Source: Pseudomonas sp. TMP9 | GTDB lineage: Bacteria; Pseudomonadota; Gammaproteobacteria; Pseudomonadales; Pseudomonadaceae | Length of the DNA stretch: 64,000 nt | NCBI RefSeq assembly: GCF_037943105.1 | Contig: NZ_CP149803.1 | Coordinates: forward strand, 2,832,001-2,896,000 | Direction of reading: 5' to 3' | In this document: positions 43,234 through 51,842 of the stretch, piece by piece | How the letters are laid out: the number at the start of each line of letters is the position of its first letter | How positions within the stretch are numbered: position 1 is the first letter of the stretch | Made by a program: the position numbers and the translations under genes | Notes under the pieces: model-generated | Seen by the model: only the letters and a program-made list of their open reading frames with translations | Databases searched by the model: none | What the model was told of the DNA's origin: nothing

Positions 43234-44121
43234 CTACAGGTGAATACCGAGGAGCGCCTGAGCTTTTTGTAGACGTTTACTGCGTGCAGTAGCCGCCATC
43301 GACAACAGGCCTTTATCACGTTGCCACAGCTGCGCCCAGTGGGCATCACCTGAAGCAAAGGCGCTGTCCAACTCGGCACTGCAACTCTCGAATTGGGCAA
43401 ACAACCCGGCCAGCATCAGGTGGCTACCGGGTGCGCTTGGGCATTGCCGCGCCACTTCTGCGCAGCCGGCCAGCAGGCCGAGCAGGCGCAATTGCAACGC
43501 CTGCGGCCAGGCCGACTCTTGCCCCACGCCGAACAACCAAGCCGTAAGTGCGGCCAGCACGTGGATGTCTTCAAGGGTGCGGAAGGGTTTCACATAGGCA
43601 TCCCAGCCATCACCGGGCAGGCGCTCGCATTGCGCGCCGTGCAAATGCAGACGGCCATGGCTGACATCAGGCATCAACGGCAGCGCAGGCAGCGTCTCGA
43701 CACGCACACCCGGCGCGCCATTGCGCACCACACCCAGCGCCAGTTGCACCGGCGCCCCAACAGCCTCCTCGCGGGCGGCCACTAACAACCAGTCGGCCGC
43801 ATCGGCGGCGGTGACGAAGTCCTTACGGCCATCGAGGCTCAACGCCTGCATGCGCATGTGCATGTCCGCCGGCCGGGTGCTGCGATTTTCGGTTACGCAC
43901 AACGCGCCCAATGTCCACGGTGCAGAGGGCCAAAGTGCGCGCAGTGCGCCCTGATAACCGGCAAGAAAGGCCAGCCCAGGCGTCGCCGCCAAGCGCCCGC
44001 CAAGCAACGCCAACTGCAGCGGTGCAGGGTTGCCGATGCGCTCAAGCAGGCTGGCGTACCACGCCTCCAAACCAACAACCGGCAGACGCGCCTGCGGGCT
44101 CAATAACTGCTGCCAGGGCAT
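43234..44121 (-). CDS. Short acyl-CoA-dehydrogenase-like protein
   Basis: A 295-residue protein whose composition and helical pattern recall acyl-CoA dehydrogenases (LSLDGRKDFVTAADAADWLLVAARE is like the middle beta-domain, and the last 100 residues are helical). It is much shorter than the usual 380+ residues and shows no clear catalytic glutamate block, so it may be a degenerate or specialised member. GGAGT precedes the ATG at 44121. It diverges from olsB, which hints at, but does not prove, a link to acyl-chain supply. Confidence 0.65.
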   Translation of the reverse strand: MPWQQLLSPQARLPVVGLEAWYASLLERIGNPAPLQLALLGGRLAATPGLAFLAGYQGALRALWPSAPWTLGALCVTENRSTRPADMHMRMQALSLDGRKDFVTAADAADWLLVAAREEAVGAPVQLALGVVRNGAPGVRVETLPALPLMPDVSHGRLHLHGAQCERLPGDGWDAYVKPFRTLEDIHVLAALTAWLFGVGQESAWPQALQLRLLGLLAGCAEVARQCPSAPGSHLMLAGLFAQFESCSAELDSAFASGDAHWAQLWQRDKGLLSMAATARSKRLQKAQALLGIHL

Positions 44122-44268
44122 GGATGACTCCTTTAGCGGGTTAATACATTCAGTGTCACACAAGCATCACTAAACCTTTATGGAAGTGACATCGGCGTTA
44201 CCTAGCCTGAGCTTGCCCAACAAGATCGACCGACTGCAAGGCAAAAATCGGCTAACGGAGATGACGGC

Positions 44269-45027
44269 ATGACCCAACTGGCAATCACCCGCGACCGCAC
44301 AACTCCAGCACGTCGCCTGCACGCTGAGCGTTTACTGGGCGCGGCGGCCCTGCGTGAAGCTCAAACCTTACGCTTTCGTGTTTTTAGCGCCGAGTTCGAT
44401 GCCAAGCTTAAGGGTGCCGAGTTCGGCTTGGACATGGATGACTACGATGTTCACTGCCAGCATATCGGTGTACGTGACCTCAATAGCGGTGAACTGGTGG
44501 CTACCACACGTCTGCTCGACCATCACGCAGCTAAAGGTATTGGGCGCTTTTACAGCGAAGAAGAATTCAGCCTGCACGGCCTGCCACACCTCGAAGGCCC
44601 CGTGCTGGAAATCGGCCGCACCTGTGTCGACGCGGCCTACCGCAATGGTGCGACTATCGCCGTACTCTGGGGCGAACTGGCCGAGGTGCTTAACGAAGGC
44701 GGCTACCGCTACCTAATGGGCTGCGCCAGCATCTCCATGCAGGACGGCGGTGTCCAGGCTCAGGTAATTATGCAGCGCCTGCGCGAACGCTATTTGTGCA
44801 CCGAACACCTGCGCGCCGAGCCAAAAACGCCGCTGCCGACGCTGGATGTGCCGAGCAATGTGATCGCCGAAATGCCGCCGCTGCTCAAGGCCTATATGCG
44901 CTTGGGCGCCAAAATTTGTGGTGAGCCTTGCTGGGATCAGGACTTCCAAGTGGCTGACGTATTTATCCTGCTCAAGCGCGACGAGCTTTGCCCGCGCTAC
45001 GCCAGGCATTTCAAAGCCGCCGTGTAG
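44269..45027 (+). CDS. olsB: Ornithine-acyl-ACP N-acyltransferase
   Basis: A 252-residue GNAT-fold acyltransferase that makes lyso-ornithine lipid from ornithine and a 3-hydroxyacyl-ACP. The region [17 protein letters not shown] (here [19 protein letters not shown]), [36 protein letters not shown] and [16 protein letters not shown] are typical. The following gene is an olsA-like acyltransferase, as in P. aeruginosa. A strong terminator separates the two. The ATG at 44269 follows GGAG by ten bases. Confidence 0.9.
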   Translation: MTQLAITRDRTTPARRLHAERLLGAAALREAQTLRFRVFSAEFDAKLKGAEFGLDMDDYDVHCQHIGVRDLNSGELVATTRLLDHHAAKGIGRFYSEEEFSLHGLPHLEGPVLEIGRTCVDAAYRNGATIAVLWGELAEVLNEGGYRYLMGCASISMQDGGVQAQVIMQRLRERYLCTEHLRAEPKTPLPTLDVPSNVIAEMPPLLKAYMRLGAKICGEPCWDQDFQVADVFILLKRDELCPRYARHFKAAV

Positions 45028-45081
45028 GGCAGGCGCACCTGTTACCAAGCAGCGCCGCTAAGCATATTGGGTTGCTCTTGT

Positions 45082-45114
45082 CGCCGGCACGCTGTAGACA
45101 GTGCCGGCGTTTTT
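45082..45114 (+). terminator. Strong terminator between olsB and olsA
   Basis: CGCCGGCAC (45082-45090) and GTGCCGGCG (45101-45109) form a perfect 9-bp stem with a ten-base loop, followed by five Ts. It lies 55 bases after olsB and 24 bases before olsA. Confidence 0.85.
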
Positions 45115-45137
45115 GTCTTTGCATGCGGGAGCCACCG

Positions 45138-45926
45138 ATGAAGAAGCTGCGTTTGTACATACGCCTGTTTCGCCTAATAGCCGTGATCAGCTTCGGCACG
45201 CTCCTGGCCGCCGGCATCACGTTGCTCGAACGGTGGGTACGGCATGACCTGATGCCAACCCGTCAGCGTCTGACTCGTTGGTTTCTCGCACGCCTAGCTG
45301 CCGCGCTGCCGTTTCGCCTGAGCGTGCAGGGGCAATTACCCCGTCAGTCGATGCTGTGGGTCAGCAACCATGTGTCATGGACCGATATTCCGCTACTCGG
45401 CATGCTCACCCCGCTGTCCTTTCTGTCCAAGGCGGAGGTGCGCACTTGGCCGGTGGCCGGCTGGTTGGCGCTCAAGGCCGGCACCCTGTTTATCCGCCGT
45501 GGTTCGGCCGACAGCAACCTGCTCAATCAACAACTCGGCCGGCACTTGCAGCAAGGGTGCAACGTGCTGATATTTCCCGAAGGTACCACCACTGACGGCC
45601 TTGGCCTGCGCACCTTCCACGGTCGCCTGCTAAGTAGCGCTATCGAGTGCGGCGTTGCGGTGCAACCGGTGGCTATCCGCTACCTGCGTAACGGCCAGCC
45701 GTGCAGCGTGGCGCCGTTTATTGGTGATGACGACATGCTCTCGCACCTGCTGCGCCTGCTCGGCAGTGACATCGGCGAGGTGCAAATTCAGTTGCTCACA
45801 CCGATTGCCAGCACTGACTTAAATCGCAATGCGTTAGCGCGCGCAGCCCAGCAGTCAATCCGTGAGGCGCTGTTCGGCGCAGCTGACGCCGAGCAATCCG
45901 CTGGCCTTAACGGCAAGGCCGCCTAA
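45138..45926 (+). CDS. olsA: Lyso-ornithine lipid O-acyltransferase
   Basis: A 262-residue PlsC-type membrane acyltransferase that completes ornithine lipid from the OlsB product. An N-terminal helix (about 10-28) precedes the catalytic NHVSWTD (H78, D83); FIRRGSADS near 117-125 and FPEGTTTDGLGLRTFHGRL near 150 are the other conserved blocks. CGGGAG lies six bases before the ATG at 45138. The stop overlaps the convergent acpH-like gene. Confidence 0.9.
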   Translation: MKKLRLYIRLFRLIAVISFGTLLAAGITLLERWVRHDLMPTRQRLTRWFLARLAAALPFRLSVQGQLPRQSMLWVSNHVSWTDIPLLGMLTPLSFLSKAEVRTWPVAGWLALKAGTLFIRRGSADSNLLNQQLGRHLQQGCNVLIFPEGTTTDGLGLRTFHGRLLSSAIECGVAVQPVAIRYLRNGQPCSVAPFIGDDDMLSHLLRLLGSDIGEVQIQLLTPIASTDLNRNALARAAQQSIREALFGAADAEQSAGLNGKAA

Positions 45927-46510
45927 CAATCGGCCAAGCCGCGCTCGCGGGCGACAAAGCCCTGTAGCTCGGGGTAGAACTGGCGAAAGTCTTCCAGCAG
46001 TGGCTGATAAAGGCGCTCCAGCTCAGCTATACCGCCCGCCAATAAACCGGAGCGCGACAGGCGTCGATCAATTGCCTCGATCACCTGCGCCAACACAGCA
46101 AATTCGCGATAACTGCCTAGCCAATCTTGGGCAGCCATGCGTGGTGCGATAAATGCCAAGCGTTCAGGTAACCGCGGCTCGTTATTGACGACCTGATAAA
46201 CCCGATCAGTAAAACTCGCCAAAGGGATAGCGGCATAGTCAGCCCAATTACACGCCAGGCAGTGATCAAAAAATACATCCAATAAAATCCCGGCATAACG
46301 CCGCCGTTCGCTGGGGAAGCGCGCCCGCGACTGAGCCTGCAGCGGGTGACTGTCAGTAAATACATCAATGCGCCGATGCAGGCGGATGGCCGCTTCGATA
46401 TCCGCTGGCCACTGCCCAACCAGCGGCCCTTTGACGAAATCGCCATACAGGCTGCCCAGTAGTTGCGCCGGCGCGTCACCGCCAAGGTGTAAATGTGCGA
46501 GGTAGTTCAT
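45923..46510 (-). CDS. ACP phosphodiesterase-like (DUF479) protein
   Basis: A 195-residue protein of the AcpH family, which removes the phosphopantetheine arm from acyl carrier protein. Visible features are MNYLAHLHLG, GSLYGDFVKG, AIRLHRRIDVFTDSHP and GILLDVFFDHCLACNW, which hold the His/Asp metal ligands of an HD-like fold. I place the start at ATG 46510; two GTG codons just before it are alternatives. The last four bases overlap the end of olsA, so the genes converge tail-to-tail. Confidence 0.88.
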   Translation of the reverse strand: MNYLAHLHLGGDAPAQLLGSLYGDFVKGPLVGQWPADIEAAIRLHRRIDVFTDSHPLQAQSRARFPSERRRYAGILLDVFFDHCLACNWADYAAIPLASFTDRVYQVVNNEPRLPERLAFIAPRMAAQDWLGSYREFAVLAQVIEAIDRRLSRSGLLAGGIAELERLYQPLLEDFRQFYPELQGFVARERGLADC

Positions 46511-46565
46511 CACCACAGCTTACACATCAGCATGACCGATGATGACTATCGCCTCGAACAATCTG

Positions 46566-46587
46566 TATATCGCCAACGATCGATATA
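46566..46587. promoter_or_regulatory. TATATCG-N8-CGATATA dyad before the old yellow enzyme gene
   Basis: A perfect 7-bp inverted repeat about 120 bases upstream of the start codon. It is AT-rich enough to overlap a promoter and could be an operator. Confidence 0.4.
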
Positions 46588-46646
46588 AGGTTCAGCCCTT
46601 GAAATGAGGCGGGCACGAGCAATCCAGGCCTTCCTCAGGCATACCG

Positions 46647-46670
46647 GCCAAACGCTTTAACGCGTTTGGC
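46647..46670. promoter_or_regulatory. GCCAAACGC-N6-GCGTTTGGC palindrome before the old yellow enzyme gene
   Basis: A perfect 9-bp inverted repeat ends 28 bases before the start codon. It could be the operator of a TetR-type repressor (as NemR for nemA) or an mRNA hairpin near the ribosome-binding site. No T-run follows, so it is not a terminator. Confidence 0.5.
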
Positions 46671-46698
46671 GCGCCCCAGACACCAAGGAGACTTATTG

Positions 46699-47754
46699 AT
46701 GGCCACACTTTTTGACCCGATTAAAATCGGTGAACTTGAACTGAACAACCGCATCATCATGGCCCCGTTGACTCGCTGCCGTGCCGATGAAGGCCGTGTG
46801 CCCAACGCGATGATGGCTGAGTATTACGTGCAACGCGCCAGCGCCGGGCTGATCATCAGCGAAGCCACGGCCGTCACGCCAATGGGTGTCGGCTACCCGG
46901 ACACCCCCGGCATTTGGTCGGCTGAACAGGTGCGTGGCTGGAGCACCATCACCCAAGCGGTGCATGCCGCCGGCAGCAAGATCGTCTTGCAACTCTGGCA
47001 TGTGGGCCGTATTTCCGACCCGGTTTATTTGAATGGCCAACTGCCGGTGGCTCCGAGCGCCCTCCAGCCTGCCGGGCACGTCAGCTTGATCCGGCCGATG
47101 AAGGATTACGTGACCCCGCGCGCGCTGGAAACTGAAGAAATTGCTGACATCGTTGACGCCTATCGTCAGGGCGCGGAAAACGCCAAAGCAGCCGGCTTCG
47201 ATGGTGTAGAAATCCACGGTGCCAACGGCTACTTGCTCGACCAATTCCTGCAAAGCAGCACCAACCAGCGCACTGACCGGTATGGCGGCAGCCTGGCAAA
47301 CCGTGCACGCCTGCTGCTGGAAGTGACCGATGCCGCAATCGAGGTGTGGGGTGCTGGCCGCGTAGGCATGCATTTGGCGCCACGCGCTGACTCCCATGAT
47401 ATGGGCGACGCTGACCGCACTGAGACCTTTACCTACGTCGCCCGTGAGCTGGGTAAGCGCGGTATCGCCTTTATCTGCGCCCGCGAGAAAGAGGCTGACG
47501 ACAGCCTGTCGCCAAGCCTGAAGCAAGCCTTTGGCGGCATGTTTATCGCCAACGAGCGTTTCACCAAGACCCAGGCCAATGAGTGGCTGCAAAGCGGTAA
47601 GGCCGATGCTGTGGCATTCGGCATTCCATTTATCGCCAACCCAGATCTGCCCGCCCGTTTGGCACAGGATGCCGAGCTGAATACGCCGCGGCCTGAAAGC
47701 TTCTACGGCAAAGGCCCGGTCGGTTACCTCGACTATCCAACGCTGCAAAGCTGA
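46699..47754 (+). CDS. Alkene reductase, old yellow enzyme family
   Basis: A 351-residue FMN-dependent NAD(P)H oxidoreductase reducing activated C=C bonds, nitroesters and nitroaromatics; it resembles XenB/NemA. Signatures are NNRIIMAPLTRCRAD at the N-terminus, QLWHVGR near 99, GFDGVEIHGANGYLLDQFLQ near 170-190 with the substrate-binding His/Asn, and GGMFIANERFT near 292 plus AVAFGIPFIANPDL near 315 for FMN phosphate binding. AAGGAG precedes the ATG at 46699. Upstream palindromes suggest dedicated control. Confidence 0.94.
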   Translation: MATLFDPIKIGELELNNRIIMAPLTRCRADEGRVPNAMMAEYYVQRASAGLIISEATAVTPMGVGYPDTPGIWSAEQVRGWSTITQAVHAAGSKIVLQLWHVGRISDPVYLNGQLPVAPSALQPAGHVSLIRPMKDYVTPRALETEEIADIVDAYRQGAENAKAAGFDGVEIHGANGYLLDQFLQSSTNQRTDRYGGSLANRARLLLEVTDAAIEVWGAGRVGMHLAPRADSHDMGDADRTETFTYVARELGKRGIAFICAREKEADDSLSPSLKQAFGGMFIANERFTKTQANEWLQSGKADAVAFGIPFIANPDLPARLAQDAELNTPRPESFYGKGPVGYLDYPTLQS

Positions 47755-47817
47755 AGATTAAGCCGCAAACGCGCCGCGATTTATGGCAGACGGGATGAAA
47801 AAGCACCCACTTCCTGA

Positions 47818-47841
47818 CCCTCTTCCACCGGTGGGAGAGGG
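47818..47841. repeat. CCCTCTTCCACC/GGTGGGAGAGGG palindrome
   Basis: Twelve bases on each side pair with one G-T exception and no spacer. It belongs to the CCCTCTCCC...GGGAGAGGG class of intergenic dyads (compare 382-415). It lies 63 bases after the old yellow enzyme gene, between converging genes. Confidence 0.6.
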
Positions 47842-47912
47842 GACTGATCGCATGCAGCTGGGCGCTAGTGACCCCCATCGCGCCACGAGGAAGTTATGCG
47901 AGGGCGCCTAGC

Positions 47913-48758
47913 TCAACGGGCGTCGAGTTGCTGCTGCAGATTTTGCACCTGCGCTTGCAGACCATTGATGTTGCGGGTCATCTGCGCGCGGAAGGCGTCG
48001 AACTCAGCGATGCTATTGGATGCCGAACGGGTTTCCAGGTCGCCTTTGAGTACCAGCAGGTCCTGCTCCAGACGAGAAATGGCCTGGTTTGGATTACCGA
48101 GCTTCTGCAGGGCGGCAATATCGCCACTCAAGCCAGTAATTTTCTCATCCAACTTAGCCTGACCGGCCTGAGCGCTTTTCAAGGAAGCCTGTTCAGTTTT
48201 TAGCGCGGTTTGCTCGGCGCTGAGCTTTTTAACACTGGCTTCAAGCTTTTCACCCCCTCCCGCCTGCCCCTTCAGCTGCACGGCCAACTGCTCCAAACGC
48301 TTGGCCTGCTCAGACTGCTTAGCCGTTGCGCCCTGCTGTTGCTTGCTCAGCTCAGCCAGTTTGCTTTCCAGCTGTTTGACTTGCAGCTTTAGCGCCTCGC
48401 TGCCAGTGGTCACCGACGACTCAGTGGCCACTACCTTGCCGGAAATATCCTGAATACGGCCTGCCGCTTCCTCGCTAATACGGGCGAAGCTTTCTTGCGT
48501 CGCAACCAACTGCTGCTCCATCAGGCTCACTTGCTGCACGCTCCACCAACCCAGACCGCCCAAGGCAATCATTAACGCCCCAACCAAAGCCCAGAGGGGT
48601 CCAGTGCTGGCTGTTTTAGCTGTTGCAGTGGCCGGAGGGCGGCCATAGCCGTTGCCACGCGCAGGCTCCGGATGATCAGGCGCAAAGTCATCATGATCGC
48701 GCTGTTCCGCACGCAGACTGGGGACGTGATCGAGTTCGTCGTTGGCATCGTTACGCAT
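47913..48758 (-). CDS. Membrane-anchored coiled-coil protein, unknown function
   Basis: A 281-residue protein: a charged cytosolic N-terminus of about 52 residues, a single membrane helix (about 53-72, LWALVGALMIALGGLGWW), and a long heptad-like coiled coil rich in Gln, Lys, Ala and Glu (about 75-280, ending LQAQVQNLQQQLDAR). The layout suggests a membrane-tethered periplasmic rod. I recognise no named family. The divergent neighbour is another hypothetical gene. Confidence 0.8.
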   Translation of the reverse strand: MRNDANDELDHVPSLRAEQRDHDDFAPDHPEPARGNGYGRPPATATAKTASTGPLWALVGALMIALGGLGWWSVQQVSLMEQQLVATQESFARISEEAAGRIQDISGKVVATESSVTTGSEALKLQVKQLESKLAELSKQQQGATAKQSEQAKRLEQLAVQLKGQAGGGEKLEASVKKLSAEQTALKTEQASLKSAQAGQAKLDEKITGLSGDIAALQKLGNPNQAISRLEQDLLVLKGDLETRSASNSIAEFDAFRAQMTRNINGLQAQVQNLQQQLDAR

Positions 48759-49055
48759 GATTCAACCTTCAAGAAAGCACAGGGTTCGCAAATTGCCGCG
48801 CAGTATAACGGTTCGCGCGCTGCGCTTCAGTGTTGCGCCAAGCGTGGGCAAAACGCACCGACGAAGGGCACGGCGCAGGCCGCGAAGCGCTCTAACCCGC
48901 ACAATCGCGCGAATTGCGAGCTGGTACGCACTTTGCTAACAGATCTGTGCGGCAGGCCCACTGTGGCCGCCGTAAACACGGCGCGTTCAGATAAAACTAT
49001 GCCGGGCTGTTGGGGATGAATGACACCCTGTCCACTTGTACTCGCGGGGAACACC

Positions 49056-49367
49056 ATGGAACTGAACAGAGAAGTGTTGGATTGCATGATGAGCCTGCGC
49101 CGCCGACTGCGTGAGGAACTAGCGATCGACATCCGCTTAAGCCAGCCGGATGCGGTCACTTGCATGCTCAGCGCCTGCCTCAACTCAAGCAATGAGCAAA
49201 CACGGCAACTGGGGCAATTGCTGGCCCAGTGCAGTGACCGCCCCTTCGCTCAGGCCGGTGCAGTACCGCGCATGCAAGCTGGGCATCCGCTGCTGGTGGA
49301 AGACCCCGCACCGCGGCCAGCCAGCGAGTCGGTACGGATGTATCGTGGCCAGCGCGTCTATGCCTGA
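49056..49367 (+). CDS. Hypothetical 103-residue protein
   Basis: A soluble protein starting at ATG 49056 after GGGGAA. The first 60 residues look helical (LDCMMSLRRRLREELAIDIRLSQPD..., then LNSSNEQTRQLGQLLAQCSD). The tail is Pro/Arg-rich and ends VRMYRGQRVYA, resembling a small Pseudomonas hypothetical. It ends directly against the convergent epimerase gene with no spacer. Function unknown. Confidence 0.7.
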   Translation: MELNREVLDCMMSLRRRLREELAIDIRLSQPDAVTCMLSACLNSSNEQTRQLGQLLAQCSDRPFAQAGAVPRMQAGHPLLVEDPAPRPASESVRMYRGQRVYA

Positions 49368-50360
49368 TCAATGCGGATGCTGCGCCTGCCACCAGGCGCA
49401 AAATTCATCCAGCGCAGTCCACAGGCTGGTTTTGGGCTGGTAGTCCAGATACTGCTGGGCGCGGCTAATGTCCAAGGAAAAATCTTTGGCCATTACCGCT
49501 ACACCCAAGCGAAATAGCGTGGGTTCTGGCCGACCCGGCAACAGCTTGCACACACCTTCATTTAACGCAGCGGCTGCATAGGCCAGCCCATAGGGCATGT
49601 GGCGGGTCACGGGCGGCAGGTCAAGTTTACGCATCACGTAATTGATCACATCCCACAGCGGCACAGGTTCGCCATTGCTGATGTTGTAGACCTGACCAAG
49701 CGCCGGTCCTGTTGCCAAGAGGCCACTCATCAACGCTTGGTTGAGGTTGTGCACACTGGTGAAGTCGACCTTATTCAGGCCATTGCCGATAATCGACAAA
49801 CGACCTTTGCGCTGCATATTGATCAAACGTGGAAAGATGCTGGTGTCGCCCGCGCCAGTGACGAACCGTGGACGCAGCGCCAGCACTTCTAGGCCGAACT
49901 CTTCGGCGGCAAACACCTGCTGCTCGGCTAGAAACTTGGTTTTGCCGTAGTGATCGGAAAAGCGCTTGGGCAACTGCTCTTCACGCAAGCCCACATGCGC
50001 CTGGCCATCGAAGTACACCGAGGGTGAAGACAGGTGCACCAGCCGCCGTACCTTCTGTTTAAGGCAGGCATCCACCACGTTTTCGGTGACACTGACGTTG
50101 GCCTGATAAAAGTGCTCATAACGGCCCCATACCCCGACGGCACCCGCGCAATGCACCACAGCCTCGACATCACGGCACAACTGCTGCGCAAGCTGCGGAT
50201 CGGCTAAGTCACCCTGAATAAACTCCGCACCACGCGCCACCAGATGCTCAACACCTTCAGCGCGCCGCCCGTTGACCCTAACGCTCAAGCCCTGCTCCAA
50301 AGCAAAGCTGGCAAAACGCCCACCAATAAAACCGCTCGCGCCGGTTACCAGAATTTTCAT
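49368..50360 (-). CDS. NAD-dependent epimerase/dehydratase (3-beta-HSD-like)
   Basis: A 330-residue extended short-chain dehydrogenase. The N-terminal TGASGFIGGRFA is the glycine-rich NAD-binding loop. The catalytic Tyr/Lys appear as DHYGKTKFLAEQ near 137, with LSSPSVYFDG before it. The following LRPRFVTGAGDTSIFPRL block fits the 3-beta-hydroxysteroid dehydrogenase/isomerase-like group. The substrate is unknown. GAGGGG precedes the ATG at 50360. Confidence 0.88.
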   Translation of the reverse strand: MKILVTGASGFIGGRFASFALEQGLSVRVNGRRAEGVEHLVARGAEFIQGDLADPQLAQQLCRDVEAVVHCAGAVGVWGRYEHFYQANVSVTENVVDACLKQKVRRLVHLSSPSVYFDGQAHVGLREEQLPKRFSDHYGKTKFLAEQQVFAAEEFGLEVLALRPRFVTGAGDTSIFPRLINMQRKGRLSIIGNGLNKVDFTSVHNLNQALMSGLLATGPALGQVYNISNGEPVPLWDVINYVMRKLDLPPVTRHMPYGLAYAAAALNEGVCKLLPGRPEPTLFRLGVAVMAKDFSLDISRAQQYLDYQPKTSLWTALDEFCAWWQAQHPH

Positions 50361-50526
50361 TACTGCCCCTCTGCCTTAATCCCAAGCCACTCTAGCAGCC
50401 TGCACTGAACGCCGCCGTGGCACTGCAGGCCACAACAGCGACTGTGCACGCCCAGTGATAAGCCGACGGTAAACGCGCACAGCAGCTAAGCTGTGCCTTC
50501 ACACTCATTGACTAAAGGAGCCGCGG

Positions 50527-51582
50527 ATGGCCACTCATTGGATGATCTACGGCGCCAACGGCTACACCGGCCACCTGCTGGCCGCTGAGGCTAAGCGTCA
50601 AGGCTTGACGCCTATTCTGGCCGGGCGTAACCCGGCAGCGGTGCATGCCCTCGGCAGCTTGCTTGGCCTGGAGTGCCGGATATTCGATATCCACCAACCA
50701 CAGCGTGCGATGGAAGCTTTGGCGGATGTTGCCGTGGTTGCCCATTGCGCCGGGCCATTCTCGGCCACCAGTGCCCCGATGATTGATGCCTGCCTGGCCA
50801 GCAACACCCATTACGTCGACATCACTGGCGAGATCAGCGTGTTTGAAGCCGCTCACCAGCGTGATCAACAGGCGCGCGAAAAGGGCGTGGTGGTATGCCC
50901 TGGCGTCGGCTTTGATGTGATCCCCAGCGATTGCCTCGCCGCTTGTCTGCATCAGGCGCTGCCCGACGCCACCCATTTAGCGTTGGGCTTTGACACCGGC
51001 AGTGGATTATCCCCAGGCACCGCAAAAACCTCAGTAGAAGGCCTCAAATTTGGCGGCAAAGTACGCCGCGCCGGAATCATCACCGATGTACCGCTGGGCT
51101 ATAAACGTCGCACCATCAACTTTGGACGTGGCGAAAAAACAGCCGTCACCATTCCTTGGGGCGATGTGTCGACGGCCTACCACTCAACCGGCATTGATAA
51201 TATTGAGGTGTACCTGCCAACGCCGACGGTGGCTGCGATTGTCATGCGCCTGATCGACCCGCTGCGCGCCCTGCTGGGTTTAGAGGCGGTGCAAAACTGG
51301 CTAAAACGCCTGGTCGAAAAGCGTGTCACCGGCCCCAATGAAACCACTCGAGCCCGCCAGCGCACCTGGCTGTGGGGCGAGGCGCGCAATGCCGCAGGCG
51401 TGGTTAAAACGGCTCGACTTGAAACCGCCAACGGCTACGACGTGACCGTCCATGGGACTTTGTTGGCCGTGCAGCACCTCCTGAACTACAGCGGCCCTGG
51501 CGGATATTTCACCCCCAGCAAACTGTTCGGTGTGCGCTGTGTGGAAAAACTGCCGGGTTCAACCACTATTTCCATCAAGTAG
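50527..51582 (+). CDS. Saccharopine dehydrogenase-like / trans-acting enoyl reductase family
   Basis: A 351-residue NAD(P)-binding protein. The start WMIYGANGYTGHLLAAEAKRQGLTPILAGRN is a Rossmann loop. CPGVGFDVIPSDCLAACL near 127 and the C-terminal domain resemble the saccharopine dehydrogenase-like oxidoreductases that include mycobacterial trans-acting enoyl reductases. Lysine metabolism is not implied. AAAGGAG precedes the ATG at 50527; it diverges from the epimerase gene. Confidence 0.85.
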   Translation: MATHWMIYGANGYTGHLLAAEAKRQGLTPILAGRNPAAVHALGSLLGLECRIFDIHQPQRAMEALADVAVVAHCAGPFSATSAPMIDACLASNTHYVDITGEISVFEAAHQRDQQAREKGVVVCPGVGFDVIPSDCLAACLHQALPDATHLALGFDTGSGLSPGTAKTSVEGLKFGGKVRRAGIITDVPLGYKRRTINFGRGEKTAVTIPWGDVSTAYHSTGIDNIEVYLPTPTVAAIVMRLIDPLRALLGLEAVQNWLKRLVEKRVTGPNETTRARQRTWLWGEARNAAGVVKTARLETANGYDVTVHGTLLAVQHLLNYSGPGGYFTPSKLFGVRCVEKLPGSTTISIK

Positions 51583-51745
51583 ACCGCGTCACCCCGCTGG
51601 GACTGACAAGCCCTGTGTGCTCTATTTCAACGCAGGCATGCCTGGCGATGCTCCAGGCTGGCGCCGATCAAAAGTCACCACGCCAGCCCATCTCTGTCCT
51701 GACAGTCAGCACACCCTAGTGCTGCCTGTCACATAGCTGCTCGCT

Positions 51746-51764
51746 CGATTTAATTTACAAATCG
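51746..51764. promoter_or_regulatory. CGATTT-N7-AAATCG dyad before the second chemoreceptor gene
   Basis: A perfect 6-bp inverted repeat in an AT-rich stretch of the 260-base upstream region (51583-51842), 79 bases before the chosen start. It may be an operator or mark the promoter; I cannot assign a regulator. Confidence 0.3.
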
Positions 51765-51842
51765 TCAATTAACTCGCACGCTTCTTGCTGAATGCTTAAC
51801 ATCAGCCGAACCGTAACCCCTCTCTCCGCGGAGACACCAGAC

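Noticed and set aside
46693..47748. A 351-codon minus-strand open frame opposite the old yellow enzyme gene
   Set aside because: It mirrors a well-supported gene along almost its entire length, has no recognisable domain, and follows from the codon use of the true gene.
51792..51842. Earlier start for the second chemoreceptor
   Set aside because: There is no ribosome-binding site, and the added residues would precede the first membrane helix without any family support.
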